NCBI GenBank assembly: GCA_938007995.1
Contig: CALLLW010000036.1
Location: 1-64,000 of the forward strand
DNA length: 64,000 bases
Direction: 5' to 3'
Source of the DNA: an uncultured Granulosicoccaceae bacterium
Lineage (GTDB): Bacteria; Pseudomonadota; Gammaproteobacteria; Granulosicoccales; Granulosicoccaceae
The notes below the pieces were generated by a model. The model was given only the letters and a program-made list of their open reading frames with translations, made no database searches and was not told where the DNA came from. The position numbers and the translations under genes were made by a program. Numbering within the stretch: position 1 is the stretch's first letter; the number at the start of each line of letters is the position of its first letter. Shown here one piece after another: positions 16,472-25,738 of this stretch.

Positions 16472-16696
16472 CGCCCTTCCCCTGCTTCTGTTTCGTTTTT
16501 TGCAATCAGCTGGAGTCGGGTCTAAGTGGCATTGATGCCATGTGAGCGCCAGCGGCACAGGGATGTGCCATTGGCGCGGCCCGACGGAGGATGATTTCAA
16601 AAAATGGCGCAGCCACCCAAAGGGCGAAATGGCAGCACGAAGACTTTTGCTTACTTTTGGTCTTTTCAAAAGTAAGGCCGCCTGCAAGGCAATGCC
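16472..16696 (-). repeat. Dispersed ~210-bp element, inverted copy 4
   Basis: Read on the minus strand it matches 14383-14593: GGCATTGCCTTGCAGGCGGC at its start, TTTTGAAAAGACCAAAAGTAAGC, the GAAATCATCC core and an end with AAACAGAAGCAGGGG. It and the next two copies carry an extra segment AAGGGCGACTAAGTCGC. Confidence 0.88.
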
Positions 16697-16770
16697 AAAT
16701 AAAAATACAGACAAACAAAAAAACCGACAACCAAACCACCGACAACAAAACACAGAAAAGCGACTTAGTC

Positions 16771-16997
16771 GCCCTTCCCCTGCTTCTAGTTCGTTTTTTG
16801 AAATCACCCGGAGTCGGGTCAAAGTGGCAGGGATGCCACGTGAGCGCCAGCGGCACAGGGATGTGCCATTGGCGCGACCCGACGGAGGGGGATTTCAAAA
16901 AATGGCGCAGCCACCCGAAGGGCGAAATAGCAGCAAAAAGACTTTTTGCTTACTTTTTAGTCTTTTTAAAAAGTAAGGCCGCCGGCAGGGCAAAGCC
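16771..16997 (-). repeat. Dispersed ~210-bp element, inverted copy 5
   Basis: Very similar to copy 4, with the same GCGACTTAGTCGC palindrome just outside (16760-16772). Confidence 0.9.
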
Positions 16998-17066
16998 AAA
17001 TCAATAGACAGAGTAAAAATACCCAACCAAACCACCCACAACAAAACACAGAAAAGCGACTTAGTC

Positions 17067-17290
17067 GCCCTTCCCCTGCTTCTAGTTCGTTTTTTGAAAT
17101 CACACGCAGTCGGGCCTAAGTGGCATGGATGCCACGTGAGCGCCAGCGGCACAGGGATGTGCAATTGGCGCGGCCCGACGGAGGGGGATTTCAAAAAATG
17201 CCGCAGGCACCCAAAGGGCGAAATAGCAGCAAAAAGACTTTTGCTTACTTTTGGTCTCTTCAAAAGTAAGGCCGCCTGCAGGGCAAAGCC
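17067..17290 (-). repeat. Dispersed ~210-bp element, inverted copy 6
   Basis: Very similar to copies 4 and 5, again preceded by GCGACTTAGTCGC. It ends 111 bp before pdxJ. The ORFs predicted in 16313-17447 on both strands are translations of these repeats. Confidence 0.9.
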
Positions 17291-17400
17291 AATTCAATAG
17301 ACAGAACAACCGACAAATAGACAACTCACCAAGCCACCCACCCACTGTTATATGATATACAAAGGAAAAACACACAAAGAACACCGGAATAAAGCCCAAA

Positions 17401-18138
17401 GTGAAACCAATCCTACTAGGAGTCAATGTAGACCACGTCGCCACCATCCGACAGGCCCGCGGCTCAAGCTACCCAGACCCGGTACACGCCGCACTACAGG
17501 CAGAAATGGCAGGTGCTGACGGTATCACCATGCACCTGCGGGAGGATCGCCGCCATATTCAGGACAGTGACATTGAACGCTATGCCGCCTGTGCTCAGAC
17601 CAAGCTCAACTTTGAGATGGCGGCGACGGATGAAATGGTTGAACTGGCGCTGCGCATTAAACCTGAGGATGTCTGTATTGTTCCCGAGAAACGCGAAGAG
17701 CTGACCACCGAAGGTGGTTTGAATGCGATCAATGCCGAGAATAGTCTGACAGTCATCTGCAGAAAAATGGCAGAGCAGAAGATTCAGGTCAGTCTTTTTA
17801 TTGATCCAGATAAAGATCAAATCGATGCGACCAAACGCATCGGTGCGCCTGTCATCGAGCTACATACCGGTAGCTATGCTGAAGCCGTTACAGCTGAAGA
17901 TAAAACACGTGAGCTGAACAAGCTCATTGACGCTGCCGCCTATGCCGATGAAATCGGGTTAGTGGTTAATGCGGGTCATGGTTTGACTCGTTACAACGTC
18001 GCACCGATTGCGTCAATACCGCAGATACATGAGTTAAACATCGGCCATTCGTTGATTGCCGATGCGGTACTGGAGGGCTTGCCTGCTGCCGTTCGCAATA
18101 TGAAGGCGATTATGCAACAGGCTCGTGCAAACTCATGA
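17401..18138 (+). CDS. pdxJ: Pyridoxine 5'-phosphate synthase
   Basis: A 245 aa TIM-barrel enzyme that condenses 1-deoxyxylulose 5-phosphate with 3-amino-2-oxopropyl phosphate to give pyridoxine 5'-phosphate. GVNVDHVATIRQARG at residues 7-21 and ITMHLREDRRHIQD are hallmark active-site segments; ELHTGSYAEA and NAGHGL come later. GTG start. It overlaps acpS by 4 bp, the usual pdxJ-acpS pair. Confidence 0.96.
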   Translation: MKPILLGVNVDHVATIRQARGSSYPDPVHAALQAEMAGADGITMHLREDRRHIQDSDIERYAACAQTKLNFEMAATDEMVELALRIKPEDVCIVPEKREELTTEGGLNAINAENSLTVICRKMAEQKIQVSLFIDPDKDQIDATKRIGAPVIELHTGSYAEAVTAEDKTRELNKLIDAAAYADEIGLVVNAGHGLTRYNVAPIASIPQIHELNIGHSLIADAVLEGLPAAVRNMKAIMQQARANS

Positions 18139-18515
18139 TCGTGGGTACCGGCATTGACCTGGTGAAGATTTCCCGCATTGAAGAGGTATTTGCAAAACGG
18201 GGAGATCGTTTTGTCAGTCATGTGCTGCATGATGCAGAACGACCGGCCTTTGAAGCTGCGAAGTTTAAAGGCCGTATGCTGGCTAAACGATTTGCGGTAA
18301 AGGAAGCCGCCACTAAAGCGCTGGGTACGGGCCAGGCACAGAATGTTCTGCTCAGACATTTCTATGTACTGCACAATGAACACGGTAAACCACAGTTACA
18401 TGCCGATGATGAAGCGAAGCGTGTCTGTGAGTCTCTGCACATTAGTGCGATGCATGTGAGCATCTCAGATGAAAGCGAGTATGCGATTGCACAGGTCATT
18501 CTGGAGCGGGCTTAA
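18135..18515 (+). CDS. acpS: Holo-[acyl-carrier-protein] synthase
   Basis: A 126 aa phosphopantetheinyl transferase that activates acyl carrier protein. GTGIDLVKISRIEE at residues 4-17 carries the Mg-binding Asp, and RFAVKEAATKALGTG holds the conserved KEA motif. Translationally coupled to pdxJ through a 4 bp overlap. Confidence 0.95.
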   Translation: MIVGTGIDLVKISRIEEVFAKRGDRFVSHVLHDAERPAFEAAKFKGRMLAKRFAVKEAATKALGTGQAQNVLLRHFYVLHNEHGKPQLHADDEAKRVCESLHISAMHVSISDESEYAIAQVILERA

Positions 18516-18517
18516 CC

Positions 18518-18910
18518 GTGAGTGCGGCAAAGCCCGGAAGCCCGTATCAGCAGCTTGGTGGTGATGCAGCGGTCAGACAACTGGTGGATCGATTCTATGA
18601 TCTGATGGATGAAAACAAGGAAGCAGCCACCGTCAGAGAGATGCATCCGGATAACCTTACAGAGTCACGCGATAAACTCTATGAATTCCTGAGCGGGTTT
18701 CTTGGTGGACCACCGCTTTATCATCAGAATCGCGGGCACCCGAAACTGCGCATGCGCCACCTGCCCTTCAGCATTGATGAACAAGCCAGAGATCAATGGT
18801 TAAGCTGTATGTACCGGGCACTCGAAGAACAAACTGACGACGCACTGCTACTGATGCAGTTAAAGAGTTCTTTCTATAAAACTGCTCATCATATGATTAA
18901 CCAACAATAA
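18518..18910 (+). CDS. Group II truncated hemoglobin
   Basis: A 130 aa protein of the trHbII group: YQQLGGDAAVRQLVDRFYDLMD at the start with the B10 Tyr, FLGGPPLYHQNRGHPKLRMRHLPF containing the proximal His, and DQWLSCMY with the conserved G8 Trp. Such globins bind O2 or NO. GTG start, 2 bp after acpS, so probably co-transcribed with it. Confidence 0.93.
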   Translation: MSAAKPGSPYQQLGGDAAVRQLVDRFYDLMDENKEAATVREMHPDNLTESRDKLYEFLSGFLGGPPLYHQNRGHPKLRMRHLPFSIDEQARDQWLSCMYRALEEQTDDALLLMQLKSSFYKTAHHMINQQ

Positions 18911-18925
18911 ACTGATACCATTATC

Positions 18926-19342
18926 TTGCCTGAAAAATTTACCCTGCACCCGCGGCTCGAAGCTGATTCAAGCATTATTACCGAGTTGAATCTTTGCCTC
19001 GTGCTACTGATAAACGATGCCAACTACCCATGGACAGTTCTTGTGCCTAAACGGGTTGGCGCGACGGATATCTACAAACTTCAGCACAATGACCAGTTAG
19101 AACTACTGAAAGAATCAGAATTGTTGAGTAAAGCAATGGAGTCGATCTTTCAGCCGGATAAGCTGAATGTTGCGGCGATTGGCAATGTCGTGCCGCAGCT
19201 CCACGTACATCACATTGCGCGCTTCAAAACCGATATTGCCTGGCCTGCTCCGGTGTGGGGATTTACCAAAGCCCGGGACTATGATGCAGACACAAAAAAC
19301 AAGGTCGTGGATCAAATCAAAGCGTTTTTAGCTGGCCAGTAA
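18926..19342 (+). CDS. HIT-domain protein
   Basis: A 138 aa protein with the histidine-triad-like motif QLHVHHIAR near residues 91-99 and the usual preceding hydrophobic core (NLCLVLLINDANYPWTVLVPKR). HIT proteins are nucleotide hydrolases or transferases. The motif is H-V-H-H rather than strict H-x-H-x-H, as in a subgroup of bacterial HIT proteins. TTG start 15 bp after the globin gene. Confidence 0.85.
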   Translation: MPEKFTLHPRLEADSSIITELNLCLVLLINDANYPWTVLVPKRVGATDIYKLQHNDQLELLKESELLSKAMESIFQPDKLNVAAIGNVVPQLHVHHIARFKTDIAWPAPVWGFTKARDYDADTKNKVVDQIKAFLAGQ

Positions 19343-19465
19343 AGCAAGGCTTGTCGTCACTGCTATTGGCGCAAACGGCACAGCAGAGTACACAGCGTGC
19401 GTTGTGTCTGGACATTCAACGCCACAGGCCGTAATCTTTTCCACACACTTCAGGAGGATCAATCC

Positions 19466-20302
19466 GTGGGAAGCAAATTACACGCATTACTGGTTACCGC
19501 TACATTGGCGCTGGGTTCGGCGTCTGCACTGGCGGCAAATGAATGCAGCGTTGGCAAAACCTTAAAAGCAGACCGTTTAACGGTCGCCACCGGCAATCCG
19601 GCCTATCCGCCCTGGGTCATGAATGATGCGCCGGAAAGTGGCGAGGGCTTTGAAGCTGCAGTAGCGTTTGCGGTTGCTGAGCGTATGGGTTTTGACCAGT
19701 CCAGTGTCGACTGGGTACGCACCAGTTTTGATGAGGCCATTCAACCGGGTGCCAAAGATTTTGATTTTAATCTGCAGCAATACTCCATCAAGCCGGAGCG
19801 GCTGGAAGTGGTAGATTTTAGCGAACCGTACTACACCACAACAATCGCTGTGGTGGTTCGGGAAGATTCTGCTGCCGCAGATACTGAAGCGACAGCCTCT
19901 TCGTTAAAAAAGCTTAAGTACGGTGCAGCTGCAGGCACATCAAGCCAGCCATTTCTTGAGAACGTTCTGCAGCCCGAGCAAGCTACACTTTTGTATGATG
20001 ATAACGCAGATGTTGTTGCAGCAATCAGCGCCAATCAAATAGACGCGATTGTTTTTGATTTGCCATCCGCATTGTTTGTATCTGCTGTGCAGCTTGAAGG
20101 TGGCAAATTAGTGGGTCAGTTTCCGGTTGAAAACAACGAAGCGCCGGATAACTTTGGCTTGCTCATGGCAAAGGACAGCCTGCTTAAAGAATGCGTCGAT
20201 GAGGCGATTAAATCTCTGCATGAAGACGGTACTTTAAAAGACCTTGAATCAAAATGGCTGGCTGATGCGACTGGTGCGCCCGTTATAGACATGGATAAAT
20301 AA
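19466..20302 (+). CDS. Polar amino-acid ABC transporter, periplasmic binding protein
   Basis: A 278 aa solute-binding protein of the SBP_bac_3 type. The GTG at 19466 follows AGGAGG (19452-19457) at ideal spacing and yields a clean signal peptide ending ALA near residue 23; the frame upstream of it is not used. The mature part has LTVATGNPAYPPWV and DFNLQQYSIKPERLEVVDFSEPY, typical family segments. First gene of a three-gene transporter; the ligand (polar amino acid or organic acid) is not determined. Confidence 0.9.
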   Translation: MGSKLHALLVTATLALGSASALAANECSVGKTLKADRLTVATGNPAYPPWVMNDAPESGEGFEAAVAFAVAERMGFDQSSVDWVRTSFDEAIQPGAKDFDFNLQQYSIKPERLEVVDFSEPYYTTTIAVVVREDSAAADTEATASSLKKLKYGAAAGTSSQPFLENVLQPEQATLLYDDNADVVAAISANQIDAIVFDLPSALFVSAVQLEGGKLVGQFPVENNEAPDNFGLLMAKDSLLKECVDEAIKSLHEDGTLKDLESKWLADATGAPVIDMDK

Positions 20303-20321
20303 ACGTACCTGCATTTTACAG

Positions 20322-21140
20322 TTGTCAGCACTCTCCCCCAGAAAGCGTTATGAGCAAAAGGAACGCCGTCGCAGTCTTTTAATTGCGACGGCTAGCCTGC
20401 TGGCTGTATGTGCGGCACTGTACACCCTGGTACCGAAGGCACCTGGCTGGGTAGCGGTAAAGCGCAGCTTTTTTAACTGGGCTGTTCTTGAAAAAACCTT
20501 CCCCACCCTTCTAAAAGCATTTCTCTGGGACATCGCAATTTTCGCCTGGAGCCTGCCACTCATTATGGTACTGGCGCTGGCTATTGCGCTGTGTCGTAAC
20601 GTAAAGACCCCTGCTCTATTCCCGCTGCGTGTTTTTGGCGCTTTTTATACCGATATTTTTCGCGGCGTACCCACGATATTACTGGTGTATTTGATTGGCT
20701 TTGGTATTCCGGGCCTTGGACTGCCGCGACCGTGGAATTCACCTTACCTGTGGGGTACGGTTGCACTGGTGCTGACTTACTCTGCTTACGTTGCCGAAGT
20801 GCTGCGCTCCGGCATAGAGTCAGTGCACAAAAGCCAGCGTGCAGCATCAGAGTCACTGGGCCTGACTGAAGCAGACACGATGCGCTTTGTTGTTTTACCG
20901 CAGGCGATTCGCAGGCAGGTACCGGCAATGATGAATTTTATAATCGCTCTGCAGAAAGATGTCGCATTGCTGTCTTTCATTGGACCAGTCGAGCTATTGA
21001 GACAGGCCAATGTCTATAAATCATTGATGGCCAACTTCACGCCTTATGTGGGGGCTGCAGTGATATTTCTTTGTGTCACTATTCCTGCAACTCGCTATGC
21101 CGACTATCTGCTTGCAAAGCAGCACTCGGTGCGTACCTGA
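20322..21140 (+). CDS. Polar amino-acid ABC transporter permease
   Basis: A 272 aa inner-membrane protein with about five hydrophobic segments. The EAA loop is visible as SESLGLTEADTMRFVVLPQAIRRQ near residues 184-207. The frame begins at TTG 20322; the basic N-terminus (RKRYEQKERRR) precedes the first helix. Partner of the binding protein upstream and the ATPase downstream (3 bp gap). Confidence 0.9.
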   Translation: MSALSPRKRYEQKERRRSLLIATASLLAVCAALYTLVPKAPGWVAVKRSFFNWAVLEKTFPTLLKAFLWDIAIFAWSLPLIMVLALAIALCRNVKTPALFPLRVFGAFYTDIFRGVPTILLVYLIGFGIPGLGLPRPWNSPYLWGTVALVLTYSAYVAEVLRSGIESVHKSQRAASESLGLTEADTMRFVVLPQAIRRQVPAMMNFIIALQKDVALLSFIGPVELLRQANVYKSLMANFTPYVGAAVIFLCVTIPATRYADYLLAKQHSVRT

Positions 21141-21143
21141 TCA

Positions 21144-21884
21144 GTGAAAAACAGATCCCAAAAACTGGTTCTTGAAGACGTGACTTGCCGCTTTGATGAG
21201 CTGACGGTCTGTGATGGAATCAATTTATCTGTTGATGCCGGTGAAATGGTATGCCTGATCGGTGCATCCGGTTCCGGTAAGTCTACGTTGTTGCGCTGTA
21301 TTAACCTGCTTGAACCGATTGACAGCGGACACATCTGGCTCGATGGAGAAGATATCTCTATACCCGGCCTTGATCCAAAGCCGTATCGAAAAAGAATCGG
21401 CATTGTATTTCAAAGTTTCAATTTATTCCCGCACATGACTGTGATGCAAAATATCTGTCTTGCACCAACAAGAGTGCTCAATGCAACAGTAACTGAAACT
21501 CACGCTGTGGCGAAGGACTTACTGCAGAGATTCGGCCTGCAGGACAAAGCCAGTGAATACCCTGACAGACTATCCGGTGGACAGCAGCAGCGTGTCGCTA
21601 TTGTTCGTGCTCTTGCGATGCAACCGGAGATCATGCTGCTTGATGAAATTACCTCAGCACTTGACCCGGAACTGGTTGGTGAAGTTCTGGAAGTGGTCAA
21701 AGCTTTGAAAGAACAGAATATGACGATTGTACTGGCGACTCATGAAATGGCATTTGCACGTGAGGTTGCAGACCGTGTGTGCTTTCTTGATGGTGGAAAA
21801 ATTCTTGAGACTGCGCCACCTGAAGAAATATTTACCAACCCGCGCGAAGCTCGAACGCGGGAATTCCTGCACAGGTTGCTGTAG
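21144..21884 (+). CDS. Polar amino-acid ABC transporter ATPase
   Basis: A 246 aa ATPase. Walker [10 protein letters not shown] (about 38-46), Q-loop FQSFNLFPH, signature LSGGQQQR (about 141-148), Walker [13 protein letters not shown] and switch His in ATHEM. GTG start. Completes the binding protein-permease-ATPase set. Confidence 0.94.
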   Translation: MKNRSQKLVLEDVTCRFDELTVCDGINLSVDAGEMVCLIGASGSGKSTLLRCINLLEPIDSGHIWLDGEDISIPGLDPKPYRKRIGIVFQSFNLFPHMTVMQNICLAPTRVLNATVTETHAVAKDLLQRFGLQDKASEYPDRLSGGQQQRVAIVRALAMQPEIMLLDEITSALDPELVGEVLEVVKALKEQNMTIVLATHEMAFAREVADRVCFLDGGKILETAPPEEIFTNPREARTREFLHRLL

Positions 21885-21904
21885 TGGCACGTAAAACAGC
21901 ATAA

Positions 21905-23368
21905 ATGGAAGATCGAATCATGTCAGACATCATAGAAAAACTGCAGCAGATTGTAGGACCCGCTCAGGTACTGAGTGCAAAGCAAGTGGCGCAGCGTGCC
22001 ACCCATTTCTGGAATCCGTCTCCAATGGTTGCCAGGGCACTGGTCAAGCCTGCAACGGTTGACCAGATCAGTGACGTATTGAGAACCTGTTTCGAACACG
22101 GTCAGTCGGTGGTCACTCACGGTGGGGTAACTGGTCTTGCAGACGGCGAAAAATCGACCAGTGATGATATTGTGCTGTCGCTTGAACGTTTGAATCAAAT
22201 CGAGTCGGTCGATGCAGTTAATCGAACCATGACGGTGCAGGCGGGCTGTGTACTGCAGTCGATCCATGAAGCAGCAAACGATTGCAATTTGTTATACGGT
22301 GTGGATCTTGGCGCCAGAGGCTCCTGTACTATTGGTGGCAATATCTCAACCAATGCCGGTGGCTTATCTGTACTGCGTTATGGCATGACCCGCGATCAGA
22401 TACTGGGTCTTGAAGTGGTACTAGCTGACGGCACAGTGATTACTGCACTGAACAGCCTGATAAAAAATAACACCGGCTATGACCTAAAACAGTTGTTTAT
22501 TGGCAGCGAAGGAACGCTTGGCGTTGTCACTCGTGCGGTACTTAAACTTAGACCTGCAACCCCGACTCGTAATACTGCGATCGTGGCCTTTAATACATTT
22601 GAGCAGGTCACTGAAACATTGGCGCTGGTGTCACGCGAGCTCAATGCCAATCTGAATGCATTTGAGATCATCTGGAACGATTTTTATCGACTGTCTACTA
22701 ACCCTGACATCACCGGCACCAGTCGCGCTCCACTTACCAGAGATTACAGTGCTTATGCGATTATTGAATCGCGTGGTGCGTCTGTCGAGTCAGATAAGCA
22801 ACAGTTTCAGCAGACTCTTGAGGAACTACTCGAAAAAGATCTCATTGCGGACGCTGTAATCGCGCAATCTGAAACAGAACAGAAAGACATCTGGCAAATA
22901 CGTGAAAACGTCGATCTTTCACTGCGACACAGCCCGCTGTTTGTCTATGACATTAGCCTGCCAGTCAATCACATGGAAGCTTATGTTGATGAAATTCGCA
23001 CCAACACAAAAAAGCACTGGCCTGATGCGGTTGTGCATGCCTACGGTCATCTGGCGGACTGCAACCTGCATATTTCTATCGCGCCGAAGCCTGAGAATTT
23101 TATCCGTGATACGCAGCAACAACCCATCAGAATTCAGGCCTTTAACGAAGAGGAAAGCAAATGGTACGAGACGGTCAATCGAATAGTATTTGAACCGCTG
23201 GCCTCGATCGGTGGCTCAATTTCAGCAGAACACGGCATTGGGCTTTTAAAGAAAAAATATTTACACTACTGCGTAAGTGATGAAGAAATCGCAGCCATGC
23301 GACTACTTAAGAAATCACTTGATCCAAAAGGCATTCTCAACCCGGGTAAAATTCTTGATATGGAGTAA
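21905..23368 (+). CDS. FAD-linked 2-hydroxyacid oxidase/dehydrogenase (GlcD/D2HGDH type)
   Basis: A 487 aa flavoenzyme of the PCMH FAD-binding plus FAD-oxidase C-terminal architecture. GARGSCTIGGNISTNAGG near residues 137-154 is the FAD-binding stretch; YGHLADCNLHISI and SAEHGIGLLKKKYL are the C-terminal substrate motifs seen in D-lactate, glycolate and D-2-hydroxyglutarate dehydrogenases. ATG 21905 or ATG 21920 may start it. Placed after the amino-acid transporter, it suggests oxidation of an imported hydroxy acid, but specificity cannot be read. Confidence 0.88.
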   Translation: MEDRIMSDIIEKLQQIVGPAQVLSAKQVAQRATHFWNPSPMVARALVKPATVDQISDVLRTCFEHGQSVVTHGGVTGLADGEKSTSDDIVLSLERLNQIESVDAVNRTMTVQAGCVLQSIHEAANDCNLLYGVDLGARGSCTIGGNISTNAGGLSVLRYGMTRDQILGLEVVLADGTVITALNSLIKNNTGYDLKQLFIGSEGTLGVVTRAVLKLRPATPTRNTAIVAFNTFEQVTETLALVSRELNANLNAFEIIWNDFYRLSTNPDITGTSRAPLTRDYSAYAIIESRGASVESDKQQFQQTLEELLEKDLIADAVIAQSETEQKDIWQIRENVDLSLRHSPLFVYDISLPVNHMEAYVDEIRTNTKKHWPDAVVHAYGHLADCNLHISIAPKPENFIRDTQQQPIRIQAFNEEESKWYETVNRIVFEPLASIGGSISAEHGIGLLKKKYLHYCVSDEEIAAMRLLKKSLDPKGILNPGKILDME

Positions 23369-23452
23369 CCGAAAGAATCAACTCTGTATTTTTTGCATCG
23401 GTGTTTATGCACCACTCACAATCTCACCCATTACACAGTAGCCGAAAATCTA

Positions 23453-24400
23453 ATGATCGAAGTCATCGGGCTGGTAGCACCACTGTTTGCGCTGATACTT
23501 CTCGGCTATATCAGCGCCAGAATCGCACGCATTCCTATTGAAGGCCTTGCCTGGCTCAACTTCTTTGTAATCTACATTGCGCTGCCACCGCTCTTTTTCA
23601 GATACCTGTCAGTCACTCCACTCAGTGAGTTTGCAAACACTACTTTTCTGTTCAGTGCCACTGGCGCTACTTTGTGTGTATTCGTTCTATGCTTTGCTAT
23701 TGCAAAGCTCTATCGTCGTTCCAGCACACGAGATTCGACTATACAGGGGCTTGCCGGTGCTTATGGCAACATCGGTTACCTAGGTCCACCTTTAGCTATT
23801 GCGGCTTTTGGACCTGAAGCAGGTGTACCGGTCGCGCTGGTGTTCTGTCTTGACAACACCATGCATTTTATTGTTGCACCATTATTGATGGCCATCGGTT
23901 CAGACAAACGCGAATCGTGGATTCTTGTTATCGGCCGGATAATAAAGAACATCATTACTCATCCGTTTATCATTGCCACAATTATTGGACTGCTGGCCGC
24001 CTACCATCAGTATCAACCCCCGGCACCTGTCAATAAGCTTTTGCACTCACTGGCAGATGCTGCCGCACCCTGCGCACTGTTTGCTCTGGGGGTCACAGCT
24101 GCCATCAGACCATTGAAACGTATACCGGTTGATCTATCTTATCTGCTGCCAATCAAGTTGCTGCTGCACCCGCTGTTGGTCTATCTGGCAGTCAGCTGGA
24201 TTCCGGGTGTGCCGGATTACTGGGTTTATTCTGCGGTACTGCTCGCATCACTTCCTACCGCTACCAATGTATTCGTGATCGCCAGTCAGTATCAGTCATG
24301 GGAACAACGGGTATCGAGTATGATTGTAATCTCGACAGTGCTTTCCGTTGTCACAGTAACCGGCTACATATACCTGGCAAAGAACGGGTACCTGCTATAG
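23453..24400 (+). CDS. AEC-family (auxin efflux carrier type) permease
   Basis: A 315 aa protein with about ten hydrophobic segments from ATG 23453 (the frame extends to 23393 without signal support). GLVAPLFALILLGYISAR at the start and NIGYLGPPLAIAAFG in the middle are typical of AEC carriers such as the malonate and malate transporters. It follows the FAD oxidase by 84 bp and may export or import its substrate or product. Confidence 0.85.
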   Translation: MIEVIGLVAPLFALILLGYISARIARIPIEGLAWLNFFVIYIALPPLFFRYLSVTPLSEFANTTFLFSATGATLCVFVLCFAIAKLYRRSSTRDSTIQGLAGAYGNIGYLGPPLAIAAFGPEAGVPVALVFCLDNTMHFIVAPLLMAIGSDKRESWILVIGRIIKNIITHPFIIATIIGLLAAYHQYQPPAPVNKLLHSLADAAAPCALFALGVTAAIRPLKRIPVDLSYLLPIKLLLHPLLVYLAVSWIPGVPDYWVYSAVLLASLPTATNVFVIASQYQSWEQRVSSMIVISTVLSVVTVTGYIYLAKNGYLL

Positions 24401-24416
24401 CAGACTGAGCACCGGA

Positions 24417-24944
24417 TCAGCCGGGCTGCTTTGCGCCCTTTAGATAGTGCGGCAATCCCGCGACAGTTAGCACTACGTTGTCACAGAGTCCGGCGAGTTC
24501 CTGATGTAATAGTCCCGCTTCATCGCAGAATTGCCTGGTCAGCTCACCCATTGGTACGATGCCCATGCTGGTTTCGTTACTCACCAGAATAACCGGCCCG
24601 CGGGATTGTCGAATCGACTCTATCAATTCAGTTTTCAGCTGTTGCAGCAGCTGGTTATTCTGCTGCATTAATAAGTTAGTCAGCCAGAGTGTCAAGCAAT
24701 CTACCAGTACGCATGATTGCTCAGTGGCGTGCAATTTGATCATTCGGCCAAGATGAACAGGCTCTTCTACAACCTGCCATTCTACGGGGCGGGATTTTTT
24801 ATGATGCTCGATTCGTTGTTGCATCTCAGCATCGCCTGCTGAGGCAGTGGCAATGTATACAATAGGCATTTTGCAGTCGGTCGCAAGTGACTCTGCCAAT
24901 CGACTCTTACCGGATTTGATACCGCCAAGCACCAGCGTATTCAT
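24417..24944 (-). CDS. cobU: Adenosylcobinamide kinase / adenosylcobinamide-phosphate guanylyltransferase
   Basis: A 175 aa enzyme that activates (adenosyl)cobinamide to the GDP form used by CobS. GGIKSGKSRLAE at residues 7-18 is the P-loop, IATASAGDAEMQQRI and DCLTLWLTNLL are conserved CobU segments. Last gene of the minus-strand B12 run, 20 bp after btuD. Confidence 0.93.
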   Translation of the reverse strand: MNTLVLGGIKSGKSRLAESLATDCKMPIVYIATASAGDAEMQQRIEHHKKSRPVEWQVVEEPVHLGRMIKLHATEQSCVLVDCLTLWLTNLLMQQNNQLLQQLKTELIESIRQSRGPVILVSNETSMGIVPMGELTRQFCDEAGLLHQELAGLCDNVVLTVAGLPHYLKGAKQPG

Positions 24945-24964
24945 GATTTAAAATTCACGAAGAT

Positions 24965-25738
24965 TCAGAGCTCACGGACCGGAACAATATAAGGCACTTC
25001 ATCACCGCCCGTTGCCACCTCGACCCCGTACACTTGTCTGAGGTTATCCCGACTGAGAACAGTTGCAGGTTTGCCTTCTGCAACAATTTTTCCTTCATGC
25101 ATCAGGTACAGGCGATCACAAAATCGGGAGGCAAGTGATAGATCATGCAGCACTACCAGACAGGCTTTATCTTTCGTTGCAAAGTTTCGCAGTAAGTGCA
25201 TGGTTTGCAATTGATGTTTAAGATCAAGGGCTGCAATCGGCTCATCTGCCAATAACACCTGAGGATCTGAGGCTATTGCTCTGGCGAGTAGCATACGGGT
25301 ACGTTCACCACCGGATAACGTCGTTGCATCCTGTAGACGCAGCGCTTCACAATCAGTCAGTGCAATCGCATTATCGATTGCACGCTGATCCTCTGCTGAC
25401 AATCTTTGCCATGCACTTAAGTGCGGACGCCTGCCTAACGATACCACCCGCTCGACGGTTAACGGCCAGTTAACCGGGCCACTCTGGGCGACCCAGGCAA
25501 GCAAACGGCTTCTTTGTGCTACCGGAATTTTTTTTATATCGCGCTGATCAAGAGTGACGCTACCGGCATTACAGTCATCAAGGCCAGCAAGTAGATTAAG
25601 CAATGTTGATTTACCCGCACCATTCGGCCCGACCAGACCCACCAGCTCACCGGCATTAAGCGACACAGAAACTTCGTTCACCAATGATCTGTTTGATCGA
25701 ACATAAGTCACAGCAGAGGATTGCAATAGTATGGTCAC
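24965..25738 (-). CDS. btuD: Cobalamin ABC transporter ATPase
   Basis: A 257 aa FepC/BtuD-type ATPase: Walker A GPNGAGKST (about 36-44), signature LSGGERTR, Walker B VLLADEPIAALD, switch His in VVLHDLS. GTG start overlapping the btuC stop by 4 bp, so the two are translationally coupled. Confidence 0.92.
   Translation of the reverse strand: MTILLQSSAVTYVRSNRSLVNEVSVSLNAGELVGLVGPNGAGKSTLLNLLAGLDDCNAGSVTLDQRDIKKIPVAQRSRLLAWVAQSGPVNWPLTVERVVSLGRRPHLSAWQRLSAEDQRAIDNAIALTDCEALRLQDATTLSGGERTRMLLARAIASDPQVLLADEPIAALDLKHQLQTMHLLRNFATKDKACLVVLHDLSLASRFCDRLYLMHEGKIVAEGKPATVLSRDNLRQVYGVEVATGGDEVPYIVPVREL

Noticed and set aside
16313-17447. Overlapping ORFs of 115-150 codons on both strands before pdxJ
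   Set aside because: They translate the inverted copies of the dispersed element, with no ribosome binding sites or independent homology.
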